Assembly: GCA_903231505.1 (NCBI GenBank)
Contig: CAFBRK010000252.1
Coordinates: 1-64,000, forward strand
Length of the DNA: 64,000 nt
Source of the DNA: Olavius algarvensis associated proteobacterium Delta 3
GTDB lineage: Bacteria > Desulfobacterota > Desulfobacteria > Desulfobacterales > CAFBRK01
Direction: 5' to 3'
Below the pieces are notes generated by a model. That model ran no database searches. It was not told where the DNA came from and saw only the letters and a program-made list of their open reading frames with translations. Made by a program: the position numbers and the translations under genes. Below, piece after piece: positions 33,601 through 48,600 of this stretch. Position 1 is the first letter of the stretch; each line of letters opens with the position of its first letter.

Positions 33601-36600
33601 TCCGATCTGGACGGCCTGGAACTGGCCCTTTACGCCGCCCGGCCGGAAGAGATTGATGATCACAGCACCCGCCTGACCGCCCTCGATGTGGGGTCCTACG
33701 ATAGCCTGCCCATTATCACCGAAGCCTCCATAGACACGGGGGAAGAAGACTGGTTCCGCATTACCCTGGATCGCACGGGCGTGGTAGGGGATATCATCGT
33801 CCTGCGGGCCAATGCCGGTGTCACCCTGACCCTGGTTGATGCATTCGATGCGGAAATTGCGAGCGCGACCGCAGACGCAGACGGTGTGGCCAGGATTTCC
33901 CTGAACGGTCTGGCCGGCGCCGATTACTTCGTGCGCGTCTCCGGTGTCGCGGCCCCGACCCTTTACGAACTCTTCTTCTTGAGCGGTGCGCCGGCTGCCT
34001 TCCAGTCGGGCGTTCTCCAATTGGGTGTCGATCGCACGGACCTGGCAGACCCGTTTAATACCGTTCAGAACGCATTCCCACTGCCCGATGTGACATCCAT
34101 TTCGCGTGCCACGGGCCTTACGATCCATGATCCAACAGATGTGGATGTGTTTGAATTTACCCTGAACCGCAAGGGCGTTGGTGGCGACCGCGTCAATCTT
34201 CTCAAGACCGCCCTGGACGACCAGCTGACCATCAAACTCATGAATGCGGCGGGAACCACGCTGGTGGCTTCGGAAGAGACGGCGCCCCTGGTGCTCTCGC
34301 TCAGCTTGGAAGGCCTGGCTGCCGGTACCTATTATATAGAGGTGGCCACCCAGGTTGCACCGGCCCGGTATGACCTGATTTTCCAAGTCCCGGCCTTGGC
34401 CCAAATTGAGAACGCCCTGTCGAATTTGCCCAACGGCACCGTCGACGGTGCTTTCGATCTTGGGGCGCATTCCAACTTCCCCGAGGTGACCGGCACGTCC
34501 GTGGGCCTGGACAATTCCGAATGGTACGAGTTCCGCCTCCTCCGTGAAGGCGGTCCCACCGATGTCGTCGAGGTAGATGCCGAGGCCAACACCACCGTTC
34601 GCCTCTGGGCCTATGATCAGGATGGCATCCTGCAGGAGCTGGACTCCCAGGTGGCCACGGCCGTAACCGACGCCGTGATCGATCTCAATGGGGTAGCGGC
34701 AGGTCTCTATTATCTTGAAGTCACCAGCATGGGCGCCAATGTGGCCTATGCAGTCACCCCCGGCGATCGCATCACCGAGCGCACCATCATCGAAAGCACC
34801 ACCGCCGGCGGAGAGTTGGTGCGCACCCATATCCGCACCATCCGCACCTACAGCAGCAATGCTCTGGATCTGTCGGGCAAGCAGACCACCTTCCTGGACG
34901 CCGGCGGCCTCGAGGCGGGCAAGGAATACTTCCTGAGGGTCACCACCCCCAACCGGATTCCTACCGAGTACGACCTGCTCTTCGAACTCTTCGAGTTCGA
35001 TGGTGAGACCGCACCCCTGGCGCTCAACTTTGCCGCGGAGTCGGATTCCACGCGTCGCGACGTGATTGTGGGCGGACCCGGCCATGACGCTCTGCAGGGC
35101 GGGCCTGGGCCAGACTGGATTTTCGGTATGGCCGGCAACGACACGATTTCCGGGGGCTTTGACCGGGCAGAGGAAGACCTCCTCATGGGCGGCGAGGGGG
35201 ATGACTCCTTCCAACTCCAGCCGGATCAGCTGCCATTCATCAAGGGGACCACCGAAACCCTCTTCCCCACGCTGTCGGATCGGATCGACGGCGGCCCGGG
35301 TGCGGACCGGATGTACTTCGAGGGCGGCGACGTGGACGATCTGGGCCGGCCCATTCCCGACTGGGTGTCCATCCGCTGGGACCGGAACCTGGGCCGCTGG
35401 GAATTTACGGCGGTGCCCTGGGATCTGGCTAACCAGACCTTTGCCGTGGAGCGGGAAGTGGTGCTGGCTGCCCGCCAGGCCCCCTTGAACGGCTTCTCGG
35501 GTGAGGTGACCTTCGAGCTTCTGGTGCCCGATCCGGCTCAGCCCGATCGCGGGTTTGTCACCATTACCAAGGATATTGTGGATGCCGAGAACATTACCCA
35601 GATCGGAGAGGCCCTGCAGGACGCCCTGGTGGATGAGTTCGGCCTCGACGAGAACGGCAATCCCGTCGTCACCGTGGCATTCCCCGAAGGATTCCTGCGA
35701 TTCGGGATCAAGGGTCAGGGCCTGGTCATGCGCGCTGCGGCCAATGACCTTATCGTCACGGAACTTGGCTTTGAGACACTTACTGATGGATCGGCCATCT
35801 ACCTCCAGCACTATGCCTTCTACCAGACCATCAGTGTGGAGAAGACAGTGATCAACACCCGGGGCGGCGACGACATCGTGCGTGCCGATCCGGAATACTT
35901 CTTCCCCAATGTAGCCAGCGAGTGGGGCATCAAGGCCGGTAATTTCGAAGAAAGGGGCGTCATTGGGGGACTCGAGATTTTCGGCGGCGAAGGCAACGAC
36001 CGGCTCTTCGGCGGTGTTCAGGATGACCGTATCTTCGGCCAAGGCGGCAGCGACGTTATTTTCGGCAGCCTGGGCAACGATCTGCTGGATGGCGGTCCCG
36101 GCCGAGATCTGATCCTCGGCAACACCTCCCTGGAGCCCGATCCCTTTGAATTTGTCAGCCGAGGGGGCGAGCTGGACCGCAATGACATTGTGCGACTGGC
36201 GGCAGAACTGCCGGCCATCCGTTCGGGCACCACCATCGAAGGCTTGAACGTGGATCTGGACGACAACGGTGACTGGTATCTCATCACCGCCGCAGACGCC
36301 AAGAAGTTCTTCGGCGATACCACAGGGGCGCTTCTGACCAAGGACATGATCAGTGTCATCGAGGTGGTCGAAACAGAGGGCGGCATGGTCCCCACGGGTG
36401 AAAACCTCCGGGCGTTTCTCTTCGCGGCGGAAAACGTGGGCGAGCCCGGCGGTCCCCTGGAGATCATTCCCCGCGAGCGTTTCTCCGGGGTTCCGGAGTT
36501 CTACCTCCTCCATGTGACCACAGAGCTGGAACCTTCGGTGGCCAATTCAGGTCGTTCGGTCAAGCTGGACGGGGCCGACGATCGGGTCGTCGTCAACGCC

Positions 36601-39600
36601 GATCCGCAACTCGACATCCTGCGCCGCCTGACCCTGGAATTCTGGTTCAAGCCCGACGCCGTCCTGGACGACGGCCTCGGAGGCCTGGATTTCGGCACCA
36701 AGACCTGGATGCCCATCATCTACAAAGGCGCCACGGTGAGCCCGACCTCCACGAATCGCACCTACACGGCCTGGCTGAACGAGGCCGGATACATTCACTT
36801 CACGTCGGCGGCGGACGGGGTTCAGGTCACCCTCAACACGACGTCGGGCCTGATCCAGGCCGGCGAGTGGAGCCACTTCACGGGGATTGTGGACCGGGAC
36901 CAGGGCCAGATGCGCGTCTACCTGAACGGTGAGCTGGTGAACTCGAGCGTCTCCATCAGCACCAGCTCCGCCACCAGCAACCCGGGCTCACCCCTCTACG
37001 TCGGTGCCACCCCGGAAACGAGCGCCGGCTACAACACCTTCCTGGGCAAGATCGATGAGGTGCGCATCTGGAACATCGTGCGGACGGACAGCCAGATCCG
37101 CAAATCCTACAACCGCACCGTGGAGGCCGACGCAGCCGGCCTGGTGCTCTACACCCGTTTTGAGGAGCCCGAGGGCCTCTTTTTCGACAACACGGCGGAC
37201 CTGAGCCAGAACGGGATCGCCGATCTCCAGGGCAACCTGGAGATTGATTCGGACGCCATTCCCACGACGCTTCAGCTAGGCACCGACAACCGGGTGAACG
37301 ATGCCGAGGCCCACGACCCCACGGGCCGGGAACTCATCCTGCCTTTCGGCCCCGGCCTGTACCAGGTCAAGTTCGGGGGCACCCTGGGCGACACCCTCCA
37401 GGTGGGCGGTGACGAGGCCGGGCAGACCTTCCCGGCGGTGGATCTCTCCGGCCAGCCGATTGTGATTCTGCTGGGCGACATCGATGGCGACACCTTCGCC
37501 GACGCCGTGGTCTCTTCACGGGACAACGTCCCTGACGGGGCCGGCGGATTCCGCCATTTTGCCCGCATCGCGTTCGGCACGGCCGACGGCATCGACCCCG
37601 ACAAGTTCGCGCCCAATCCGCCCATCACCCTGGAGCTCCCGGCGCCGCTGCTTCTTGGCGATGCCACCAACCAGGCCGTCATTCGCGGCCTGGGCGACAT
37701 CAACGACGACGGTTTCGATGACATCGGCGTCTCCGTGGCCAGCGGCTCCGACGGCACCGTCTACGTGCTCTTCGGCCGCGCCGACTGGACCTCAGGCGAT
37801 CCCGACGCGGTGGAGCAGGACGCCGGCCTCTTCGGGGAATACTTCTACCTGAGCGGTTACGAGAGGGTCGTCGACTTCCCGGATTTCGACAGCCTCCAGC
37901 CCGACCTGACGCGGGTGGACGAGCAGATCAATTTCAACGCCACCGGCGGCGCCTTCCCCGGCGTGAGCGACACCAATGTCTTTGCCGTGCGCTGGACCGG
38001 ACAGATCCGCATCGACGTCACCGGCACCTACACTTTCTTCCTCAACAGTGACGACGGGTCCCGCCTCTTCATCGACAGCACCGAGGTGATCGACAACGGC
38101 GGCACCCATGCCATGCGGGAGGTCGCCGGCAGCGTGCATCTCCAGGCCGGTTTCCACAACATCCGCCTGGAGTACTTTGAGAACCTCAGCGTGGCCGGTG
38201 TGCAGCTCCTGTGGGATCCGGTGGGGACTGTGGGCAAGGAGATCGTGCCCACCGACGTGCTCTTCCGTGACGCTCGGGATGTCATCAACGTGGAGACCGA
38301 CCGGGATGTCGTCATCGAAGACCTCTCCGCCCAGCCGGAGGCCCAGGGTGCGGGCGACATCACGCCCCTGATCGGAAACGGCATTTTCGCCGAGCTCTTC
38401 GATCTGGCGGGATTCGAGACCAACGAGACCGTGGTGTTTGACGGCGTGGACGACCGGGTGACCATCCCGCACATCGACGCCATCTCCGGCTTCGCCACCA
38501 TTACACTGGAAGTGCGCTTCCGGATCGATAAATTCACGAACACGATCATGCCGCTGTTCCAGAAGGGCGATGGCACGATTTTCGGACGCAGCTACGCGGT
38601 CTTTATCGTGGAAGACGGTTCTCTGCTCTTCCAAACGGTCGATGAAAAAGGCGCATTTACAAACCTCAGTATTCCCGACGGCAGCCTGTCAGAGGGTGAG
38701 TGGTACGAGCTCGCGGTGGTGATGGATCGGCCCAAAAACGGATTGACCCTCTACCTCAACGGCAAGCCCACCTTCGGGGATGTTGCCGCCGTGCCCGGAA
38801 TTGTCCATGACAAGCCCCTGCTCCTGGGCGATTCCCTGGAGTCGTTCGGGACCATGTCCAATTTCATGGGCGCCATCGAGGAACTGGTCATCTGGGAGAC
38901 GGCCCGGGATGCGGATCAAATCGATGCGGATTTCGGCAGTCCCGTCGATCCCGCCGATCCAGATCTCGTGGGCTATTATCAGTTTGCGGAGGAATCCGGG
39001 AAGGAAGTTCGGGATCAATCCGGAAGCGCAAACAACGGCTTTTTGGGCGACGGCGGGAGCCCAGCAACTGAGCCCGCTCGACTGGCCCTGCTGAAGCAGG
39101 CGCCCGACTTCGACACCCTGACGCCGGAGCAGGTGGAACTGGCGCCCAGCGTGGCGTTGTTTGACCTCAGCAGCCTGTTCGACGTCTCGAAGCTGGGCGA
39201 ATTCTATGGGGTGCGCTGGACCGGCCGCCTGCACGTGGAGACGGGCGGCGACATCGGCTTCCAGTTGTTCCACGATGACCGGGCCCGACTGTTTATCAAA
39301 GATGCTCTGGTGGTGGACCACTGGTCGTTGGATCAATTCTCGGATTCCGAGCCGGGGTCGATCAATCTAACGGCGGGCGTTTATGACGTCCGCGTGGAGT
39401 ACCTGGGTAACGGGCAGCCGGGCAGCCACTTCCTGTTCTGGGATCCCGAAAATGACGCCGCCTTTACGCTGGTCCCCGAGGAGAACCTTGTCCGGCTGGA
39501 TGCCACGTTTGAAGATCCGACCGCAGACGGCATCGACGACTTCATCATCGAGGACGAAAGCGGTGTCCGCGTCGTTCACGGCAGGGCGGCTGAAGATTGG

Positions 39601-42600
39601 AGCGATCTGCAGGCGACCGACATCGATCGGTTCACCGTTGGGGGCTTTAATTTCGCTGCCGGCGTGGGCGACGTCAACAACGACGGACGGGACGACGCGG
39701 CCATCCTTCGCTTCAATACCCTGACCCTTTTCAGCGGCGGAGCCCTTCCCGGAGACCTGGTACCCTTTGCCACCGTCACCAATGTGCCATTCGGCCGGAT
39801 CGCCTCGGCCGGTGACCTGGACGGGGACGCCATCAACGACCTCCTGCTTGACGGCAACCATATCCTCTTCGGCGGCAGCCTCCCGGCCAGCGATACCCTG
39901 GAGAACCTGGTCAGCGCCGAGCTCGCTCTGGCGCTTCCTGAAGGCGCCTTTCGCGCCATCGGCGATTTCGACGGTCCCGATGCCGAAGGAGCCGGCTTTG
40001 CCGATCTGGGTGCCGCGGTCATGATCGAAACCGACAAGCTCAACGAGGCGGGGACCACCGAGCATCAGATCCTCCAGGTCTATCTGGGCCGGCCGCGTGA
40101 CGAGTGGTTCGCGGACTTCGCCGACCCGGCGGCCGTTGCCCCCGATCTCATCTTAGAGCCCGGACGGGCCAGCTTCACCGATCCCGGCGAGCAGACGCCA
40201 GAATCCATTTACTTCGGTTCTCTCGGTAGTCGTGAGGGTACCGACGGCGAGATTCGCTCGCTCCTGGGGGTGAGCGGACCAGCCGGGGATGCCCTGCGGG
40301 TTTACGACGGCATCCATCTCACCGAGGCCGCCACCTCCGATTCCGGGGCAGGACTGGCCTTGCCCGAAGACCTCTATGCATTCGAGCTGGCCACCGCCTT
40401 TGCTCCCGGTGTGTTGCTTACGCCCCCGCCCGGTGTGGATCTGGCCAACGACGCCGACCCGAATCTGCGAGATGCCTTTGCCGTTCTGGGCACCGAAGAA
40501 GAAGAGGGCCTTTCCGGCGGGGTCGCCATGGCGGACTTCAACGGCGACGGCCTGGATGATCTTATCTTCATCGATCCCGGGTTCATCGATTTCGACGACC
40601 CGGCTCTGCCCAACATCGGTCGTGGCTATCTGCTGTTGGCCACGGATCCGACCGAGCTTGTGCCTCGGGTTGTCTTTCTGGACTATGTTTCAGACGCAGA
40701 ATACCGCAGTGCCCTGATTGTGCAGGACTTCTCCTTCGGCGGCAGCCTTGCCGTCCTGGGTGATATGAATTTCGACGGTTATGACGAGTTCGCCTTCGGC
40801 AGCACCCAGGAAGGCCGACGCGCATTCAACACCGACCCGACGCGGGAAGGCGGTCTGTTCATTTTCTTCGGCCAACCGAGCTTCGAGAATCGCATTGTCA
40901 CCGGGGAATCGGCAGACGTCCTCGTAACCCGAGCCCTGCCTGCCGATCTGCCCCAGGACAACATATTCAATGGTGCCCTGACGGCAACGGCCGGCGACTT
41001 CGACGGCGACCACAACGTTGATCTGGCTGTGGGCGAAACCCGCCGCCTGGTCACCTCGGTGGGCTCCGGTCAGATTCTGGATCTGGACGACAGCGGCGCG
41101 GTTTACGTATTCTTCAATCCCATCGATGGCACGGACCGGCTGGCCCTGACCGACGCCGACGCGGTCCTGACCGGTGAGCTGGAATTCGACGCTCTGGGCG
41201 TTTTGCCGGAGACTCCGGCATTCGATCTGGATCTGGACGGCCTGGATGATCTTGTGATGGGTGCTTCCATGGCCGACGTTATCGTCGCCGATGTGATACC
41301 GGCGGGCGGAAAGATCTACTTTGTCTATGGCTCCTCCTCACGTGCATCACTTCCGTCTACGGCGGTGGAGCTGGGCAACAAGTCCATTACGGGTCTTGGC
41401 TTCTTCCTGGTGGATGAAGGCCCCGGCCTCAGGCCCACCGTCTTCAAGGATGCGCCCGGTGAAGACAATCCCAAATTTGTGTTGGTCAATGGCGACAACG
41501 CCTGGTTTACGTTCACCACTTTAGGTGACGGTCAGCCGGGCAATTCCATCCGCCTGGTGCCTGGCGCGATCGACGGGTTCCTGAGTCCCTTGGATCCCGA
41601 CACGAGCCAACTGAACGTGGAAGTGGCTGCTGCACTGGGCAACCTTCTCCGTTCACGCGGGCTGTTGGACGGTTCCGTGGGCGGTCTCTTCCGAGGCATG
41701 GAATTCACCGACATCGGCCGCCTGACCGCCTTCTCCGTGTTCGGTGGTAATTTCACGGACGATCCGGGCACGACCGACGACCGCAATCTGACGCCGGTGA
41801 TATTCCGTGAGGCGGACGAAGGACGCTTCCAGATCGTGGGTATCGGCGCGTCGGTCCATGTCCTCCCCAACTCTCCCCAGCAGTTCTATTTTGACCTGGT
41901 CGCCGGTTCCGACGCCGTGGGCCCCGGGCTCTACTTCGGCTGGTATGACGGGGCGACCGGCGCAGGAGACAACGCGGGCACCATTCCTTACAACGCCTCC
42001 GAATATTTCGATGATCAATTCGGCCAGGTGGCCTGGTTTGGCCCGGCCCAGGGTGCGGCGGGCAACCTGGTGCTGAACCGATCGCTCCTGCCACTGCAGA
42101 CATTGACCCGGGCCTACTCGGTTAGGACGCTCGTCACCACGGCCGCTGTCATGGAGTTCGATCTGGGCCGCCGTTTGGCGCGGGATCTGCAGCTGATCCC
42201 GGTGGACGAGCAGCTTCTGGAACTGGCGGGCCTGGTCGACGGCAACGGTGAAGTGGACCTGGACGATGTGCTGGATACCATCTTTGCCGACCATGGACCG
42301 GGACCGCTCCTGGAGATCGCCGATCTGGTAAGCCAGGAACTGATCGACTGGACCGATCTGAACGGCCGCGACCTGGATGTGTTCAACCTTTCCGGACAGA
42401 CCATCACCCTGGCCGGCAACTTCGGGCTCAATCTGGTGGGTCTGGTGTCCGACGCGGAAGCGGCCCTGGAAGCCACCGTTGCCGGGCGATTCGATGTGAT
42501 CGTGGATATAGACGGTGAACCAGGCACCGCCACCGAAGACCAACTCACCTGGCTTGTCGAGGATATGGCACTGACCGCGACGGTCGGTTTTAACGAATCC

Positions 42601-45600
42601 GACCTGGATGTGGCGGCCAGACTCGGCTTTATCGGTGTCACCCTGGCGGACGTGTCCGGGCTCGAAAGCCGCGTCCGGGTCGAGATGATCCGCTCAGCCA
42701 TCCTGGACGGCGACATGGATCCGGGTACCACCGGGGACCGTCGCTTTGATCTGGACGACCTGCTCTCCGGAGCGATTCCGAGCCCCCTGGCGCTGGATCT
42801 CACCGGCAATGCGAACGCGATACTACGAGGCATCAAGGTCAACAGCGGCATCGGCGGGATCCCCATCGGCCACGGTGCGGAGATCGAATTTACCGTTGCG
42901 GACCTGACCCAGTCCAAAACCGAGGCGGACTACATCACCGTTGAATTCCGGAACCTGCCGGGGATCTTCTTGATTGCCGAATTCCTGCGCCTGGAAGACA
43001 TTTTGACGGCCATTCTCCGGACCCGGGAGTACCTGCGCAACGCCTTTGACAAGCTGCCGTTCTGGGTGACCGATCCCAATTCACCCATTTATGAACGGAC
43101 CAAAGACGTCAAACTGCCGATCATCAACCAGTCGCCACAGGAACTGCTGGTGCTGATCGGGCGGATCGATGACGCCGTTACATCCCTGCAGCGGGCCCTG
43201 CTCGACCCGGAAAACGACGTTCAGCGGCTCATCAGCCTGATCCTGGACCGGCTCGGCATCGACATCGACACGGACACCCAGACCTTCCGGGTATGGATGC
43301 AGGGAAGCGTGCTACGCCTGCGGCTGAATCTCTCGGAAGAATTCAACGAGGAATTCCCCTTCAGCTTTGATCTGGACGCGCTGAACGACCTGATCCAGGA
43401 TGGTATTCCCGCCGGAATCGAGGGCGTCGATGAACTGGTGGCCCTGGAGGGCAGCGGTTCCATCAGCTTGAGGGCCTTTGCCCGCCTCCGGATCGAGGCC
43501 GGTGTCGATCTGGGGCCGCGGACCGACGACCAACCCGTGGACAAATTCCTGTTCGATTGGGACGAGAACCTGAAGCAGGGCACCCGAGTGGATGCCGGCT
43601 TCAAGGTCCTGGGCCGGGAACTGGAGCTGCTCTTTGAACTTTTTGACGCGGTCGGGGTGGAGACGGTGAACGGCGCCCGTTTCGACCTGGATGGGGACAA
43701 CGTCCTGGACGATATCCTGTACACCGCGGATGTGACCATTGACGCCGATGGTGATGTTCTGACCAACCCGGAAATCGAGGACGGTGCCGTGACCATTGCG
43801 ACCCAAACCGAGGGCGGGGCGTCGGATGAAATTCAGACCATATCCATCAGCCCGCGCCGCGGCACGTTCACGCTCGTATTTGACGGTCAACAGACGTCCG
43901 CCCTTTATTTTGATGCCGATACCGGGGATATTACCGAGGCCCTGAGGGCCCTGCCGAACATCGGGCCGGGCAATGTCGCCGTGACGGGAAGCAGCGGCCT
44001 ATACACGGTCACCTTCCGCAATGATCTGGGCCTCCAGGATGTACCGGAACTGGTTGCCGTAGACCGATCCGACTATGTGACCATCGCGTTCGTTCTCGAT
44101 CAGGCACCCGATACCGGCGTGACGGACGACGGGCTGTACCGCTTCAACGAGACCCTGCTCGGTGACAACGTCCAGTTCACGGGCGTCAACGGCGGATTCG
44201 AGATCCTGCTGCCGCTCCAGATCAATCTGCTGAACAGCACCATCTCCCTGACCGGCACCGGTCAATCGCCCCTGCGCATCCGGACCAATCCCCTGTACAA
44301 GAATACCTCGGTCGGTGGCGAAACCGTCAACACCGGCCTGGAAGAGATCTTCCGGCATTTGTTTGACGTGGACAATCCCGGACCCCATCCGCCAGTGGTG
44401 GTCGACACCCCGGATATCACCAACAGTATTATTGCCATCTCCGGCATCTCTCTGAACATTGCCGATGTGGTCTTTATCGAGGGGAGTGTCGCCTTTGGCC
44501 CACACACCCTGTCGGACGGCGCCACCATGGACATGTTCGCCGGTACCGGGCTGACCCTGCTTTTTGGGGAGGGACCGGCCACGCTGGCCGACGGGAGCCC
44601 CAACCCCCTGGCCAAGGGATTCCTCCTGAACGATGCGCGCATCGGCCTGATCCGCAGCGATGACGACTATGCCCTGGATGCCATCGGCACGGTCCAGCTC
44701 CTTGGGATTCCCGAAACCACCATCGAGGGCACTGTCCGGGTGCGTGTCAACAGTTTCGATCGCACCTTCGACGAGGTTCTGGCGATACCCGGAACCGACC
44801 AGGAAGTGTATGTCCGGTTTACCGCCGCCGAAGTGGCCGACGGCCAGGGGACACCATTTTCCCAGGTCAGCGGACTGGGGCTGAATCTGACGATATCCGG
44901 GCAGACCCTGAGAGGGGATTTTACGTTTACCAAGAGATCCCTGGATCCCAACAATACCCCGGGCGATACCACCGACGATATCCGGGTTATTCACATCGCT
45001 GTAAGCAACGCCCACTTCGCCTTCGGCAGCGGCGTCACCGAGTTCGTCAGCCTCACCGACGGTACCGGTGAACTGCTGCTCCTTCCCGACGGCTTCGCCG
45101 GGGCCATCGGCGGAACCGTTTCACTGAACCTTCCGGATGTCACCTTCGGCGGCACCTTCGATCTTTTGATCAACACGACGCCCGGTGCCATCTCAGAGAC
45201 ATTTACGGTGACCGGGGGCCGAACGGTCGACGGCCTGCCCGGCGGCCCCTACCTGCAGCTTTCCGGCGTCGGCGTGATCCTGTCGATCCTCAACCAGTCC
45301 CTGACCGGAAACTTTTTCTTTGAGCAGCTGACCCAGCCCACCGGAGAGACCATCATCCGAATGGCAGCCAGCCAGGTGAATCTTAGCCTGGGAGACGGCA
45401 GCACCGATTTTATAGCGATTGAGCAGGCCGGTGGAAGTTTCGTCATCACCGACAGCGGCCTGGCCGGCCGGTTGAGCGGTCTTGTCACCACAAACAACGT
45501 CCCCGGTTTCGATCTGAGCGCCGGCTTGACGGTTGCGGTCAATACATCCGCTGCACCGATAGCCGAATCGTTTCCTGTGGGTGCCGAAACCCTCGTGTTG

Positions 45601-48600
45601 GATCTACCCGCAGGTCCCTATCTGAGACTGGAAGTCTACGATCTGGCCGTGACCCTTCAGGGGGAGAGCCTCACGGGCGACTTCGCGTTTGAGCGGGCCA
45701 CCGATGAAAACGCCGCCCCGGTGATCCGGATTGCCGCAACCCGGGTTCGCAGCGCCCTGCGTGCCGGCAGCACCGATGTGGTGTCTGTGAGCGATGCCCG
45801 GGGATTTCTGCTTCTGTCGCCAAGCGGTCTTGCCGGCGAATTGAGCGGGAATCTGGTCGTCGCCATTCCGGGCGTGTCTATTGCCGGCAACCTCACGCTC
45901 CAGGTCAACGAAACCGGTCAGACCATCAATGAGGTCCTTCGGATCGGCGAGACCGAAACACTGATCAGCCTGCCCTCCGGCCCCTATGTCCGATTCGCCG
46001 GCATCGGTCTGCAGATCGATGTCCTCGGCCAGATTCTGACCGGCGATATCGCCATATCCAAAAGCGGCAGTGACGTGCAGCTCGACGTTGCCGACGGCAG
46101 CCTCAGCATGGGCGACGGACTGGTGCTTGTCAGTGGTGCCAACGGTAGCCTGGTGATCACCGAAAACGGTCTTGCCGGCACTTTTTCGGGCACGGTGGCC
46201 CTGAATGTTCCCGATGTCCGCTTCGTGGGCAGTCTGGCCGTGGCCATCGACACCACCGATCCGAACAACCGGTTTGTAAGAATTGAGGGCACCGGGATCG
46301 ATCTGGAAGTCGCCGGTCAGACCCTCACCGGCGATTTTTCCCTCGAGGAGGGTACCGAAGCGACCGGGGAGACGATTGTCAAGGTCGCTGTTGCCGGGGT
46401 TAGCCTGGATCTGGGCAGTGACGGCACCACCTTTGCCAGCATCACCGAGGCCGGCGGCGTCTTGATTATCACGTCCCGTGGCCTTGCCGGCAGCTTTTTA
46501 GTGACCGGTTTCAGTTTTACACTGCCTGCCGGCATCAGTCTCGGACTCCAGCAAGGCGGCTCCATTGCCATTGAGGTGAACACGATTCCGGCGCCGGTAT
46601 CCGAAACTGTCGCCATCGGCGGCCAGGACCGGATCATTGACCTGCCGGCCGGTCCATACCTCCGCATTGCGGTGATCGGGGGCCAGGTCACCCTGGGGGG
46701 CAACTCGCTGACCGGCAACTTCTTCTTTGATCAGTCGGTCCGGGAAGACGGCACCACGGTGACCCGCCTGGCGGTGTCGGACATTCAGGTGTCTGTGGAC
46801 ATCGCCGGTGACGGATCGCAGCTGACCAATGGAGAAGGCGGATTTGTGTTGCTGGATGCCGGTATCGCCGGCGTCATTTCCGGGGATGCCGAATTTGCGG
46901 CGGGACCTCTGGAGGCCGAGGCCCGGATACTGCTGCGGATCAACAATACCTTGGGGCCGGTGGACGAGACCATCGATCTGGGAGGCCGCCCCGTCGTCAT
47001 CCGGTTCGGTGCCGATGAAGGGGATGTCTTTGAGGTGTCGCTCTCCGAGCTGAGCCTCAACATTGCGGATTTTGTCACCATCGAAGGGAGCGTTGCATTT
47101 TCCGATCGTACCCTGTCCGGCGGTCAGGCCGCCCAGGTGTTCGCCGGTGAAGGGCTCGATATTTTCCTGGGCCAGGGCCCGGCGCGATTGGAAAACGGGG
47201 ACATCAATCCGCTGGCGACGGGTCTCCGCCTGTCCGAGGGGTCGATCGGGTTGATCAAACTCGGTGATACATTTGCCCTCTGGGCCGAGGGAAGCGTGAG
47301 CCTCCTCGGTGTCGGCGGCGTGACCCTGACAGGCAGCGCCACCGTTCGTGTCAACACCACCGGACTCATCATCGACGAAACACTGACCATACCGGGCAGC
47401 GCCAACGGCGGGATTGCGGTGCAGTTCGATACGTCGGATACGGTTCGAAGCTTTGAAGCATTGAACGCCGAACTCGGCCTGCTGGGGAAAACCCTCTCCG
47501 GCGACTTTGCGTTTGATCAGAGCGACGGGAGCCTCACCATCGCCGCGGATAACGTGAGCCTGTCCCTCGGAGACGGGAATACGGATCTGGTCAGTATCGT
47601 CGATGGAGAGGGCGTGCTGATGATTTCCGGGGCGGGCCTTGCCGGTCGGCTCAACGCCACCATCCTGGAGAACATTCCGGGCGTCGAACTGACCGGCACC
47701 TTCGAATTGGCCCTCAATACGACCGGGGCACCGGTGAACGAAACCGTTATGGTGGGCGACACACCAATGGCCATCGACATCCGTGCCGGACCGTTTCTGA
47801 GGGTGGCCGGTCAGAATATATCCATCGGGATTCTGAACCAGACACTCACCGGCAATGTGTCTTTTGAGCAGCTGACATCAGCCGCCGGCACCCCGCTTAC
47901 CCGTATGGCGGCGACCGATGTGAGCTTTCAACTGACGGCCGGAAACACACCTGTCGTGAGCCTCACCGACGGCCAGGGCAGTTTCATTGCGACCGAAAAC
48001 GGACTGGCCGGCCGGTTGAGCGGTACCATCTCCCTGGATCTGCCTTCCGATGTGGTTTTCCGGGGAGATGTCTCCCTGGCCATCAACAATACCAACGTCG
48101 CCGTCAGCGAGACCTCTACGGTGGCCGGCGAAACCCTCACCCTGGACCTCCCCTTCGGGCCCTACCTCCGGGTGGAGGGCACCGGGGTGGAACTGGACGT
48201 CCTGGATCAGACCCTGAGCGGTGACTTTTCCTTCGAGCAGGTCACCTCCCTGGGCGCCAACGGCGTCCCCGATGCCGATCCGAACACCGGTGACGATGTG
48301 GCCGTCGTCCGGGTGGCCGCCGCCAATGTGTCCTTGAGCATGGGCGATGCCACCAACGAGCTGCTCCATCTCTCGAACGGTCAGGGCGCCCTCTTTATCA
48401 CGCCCCAGGGGCTGGCCGGTGAGGTCGTTGGGACACTCGCCCTGAACGTTCCCAATGTCTCGCTGACCGGCAACGTGTCCCTCCAGTTCAATAACACCGG
48501 TGCGGCGGTCTCGGAGGTCTTCAAGGTCGGACCGATCCCGGTGCCCCTCGAGCTCCCCGCCGGTCCGTTTGTCCGGGTGGCCGGCACCGACCTTGAGCTG

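Noticed and set aside
32146..36513. Antisense open frame of 1,455 codons
   Set aside because: It mirrors the GC-rich sense codons of gene B. The sense strand here encodes clear PPC and RTX domains; the antisense product has no recognisable domain and no ribosome binding site that I could see.
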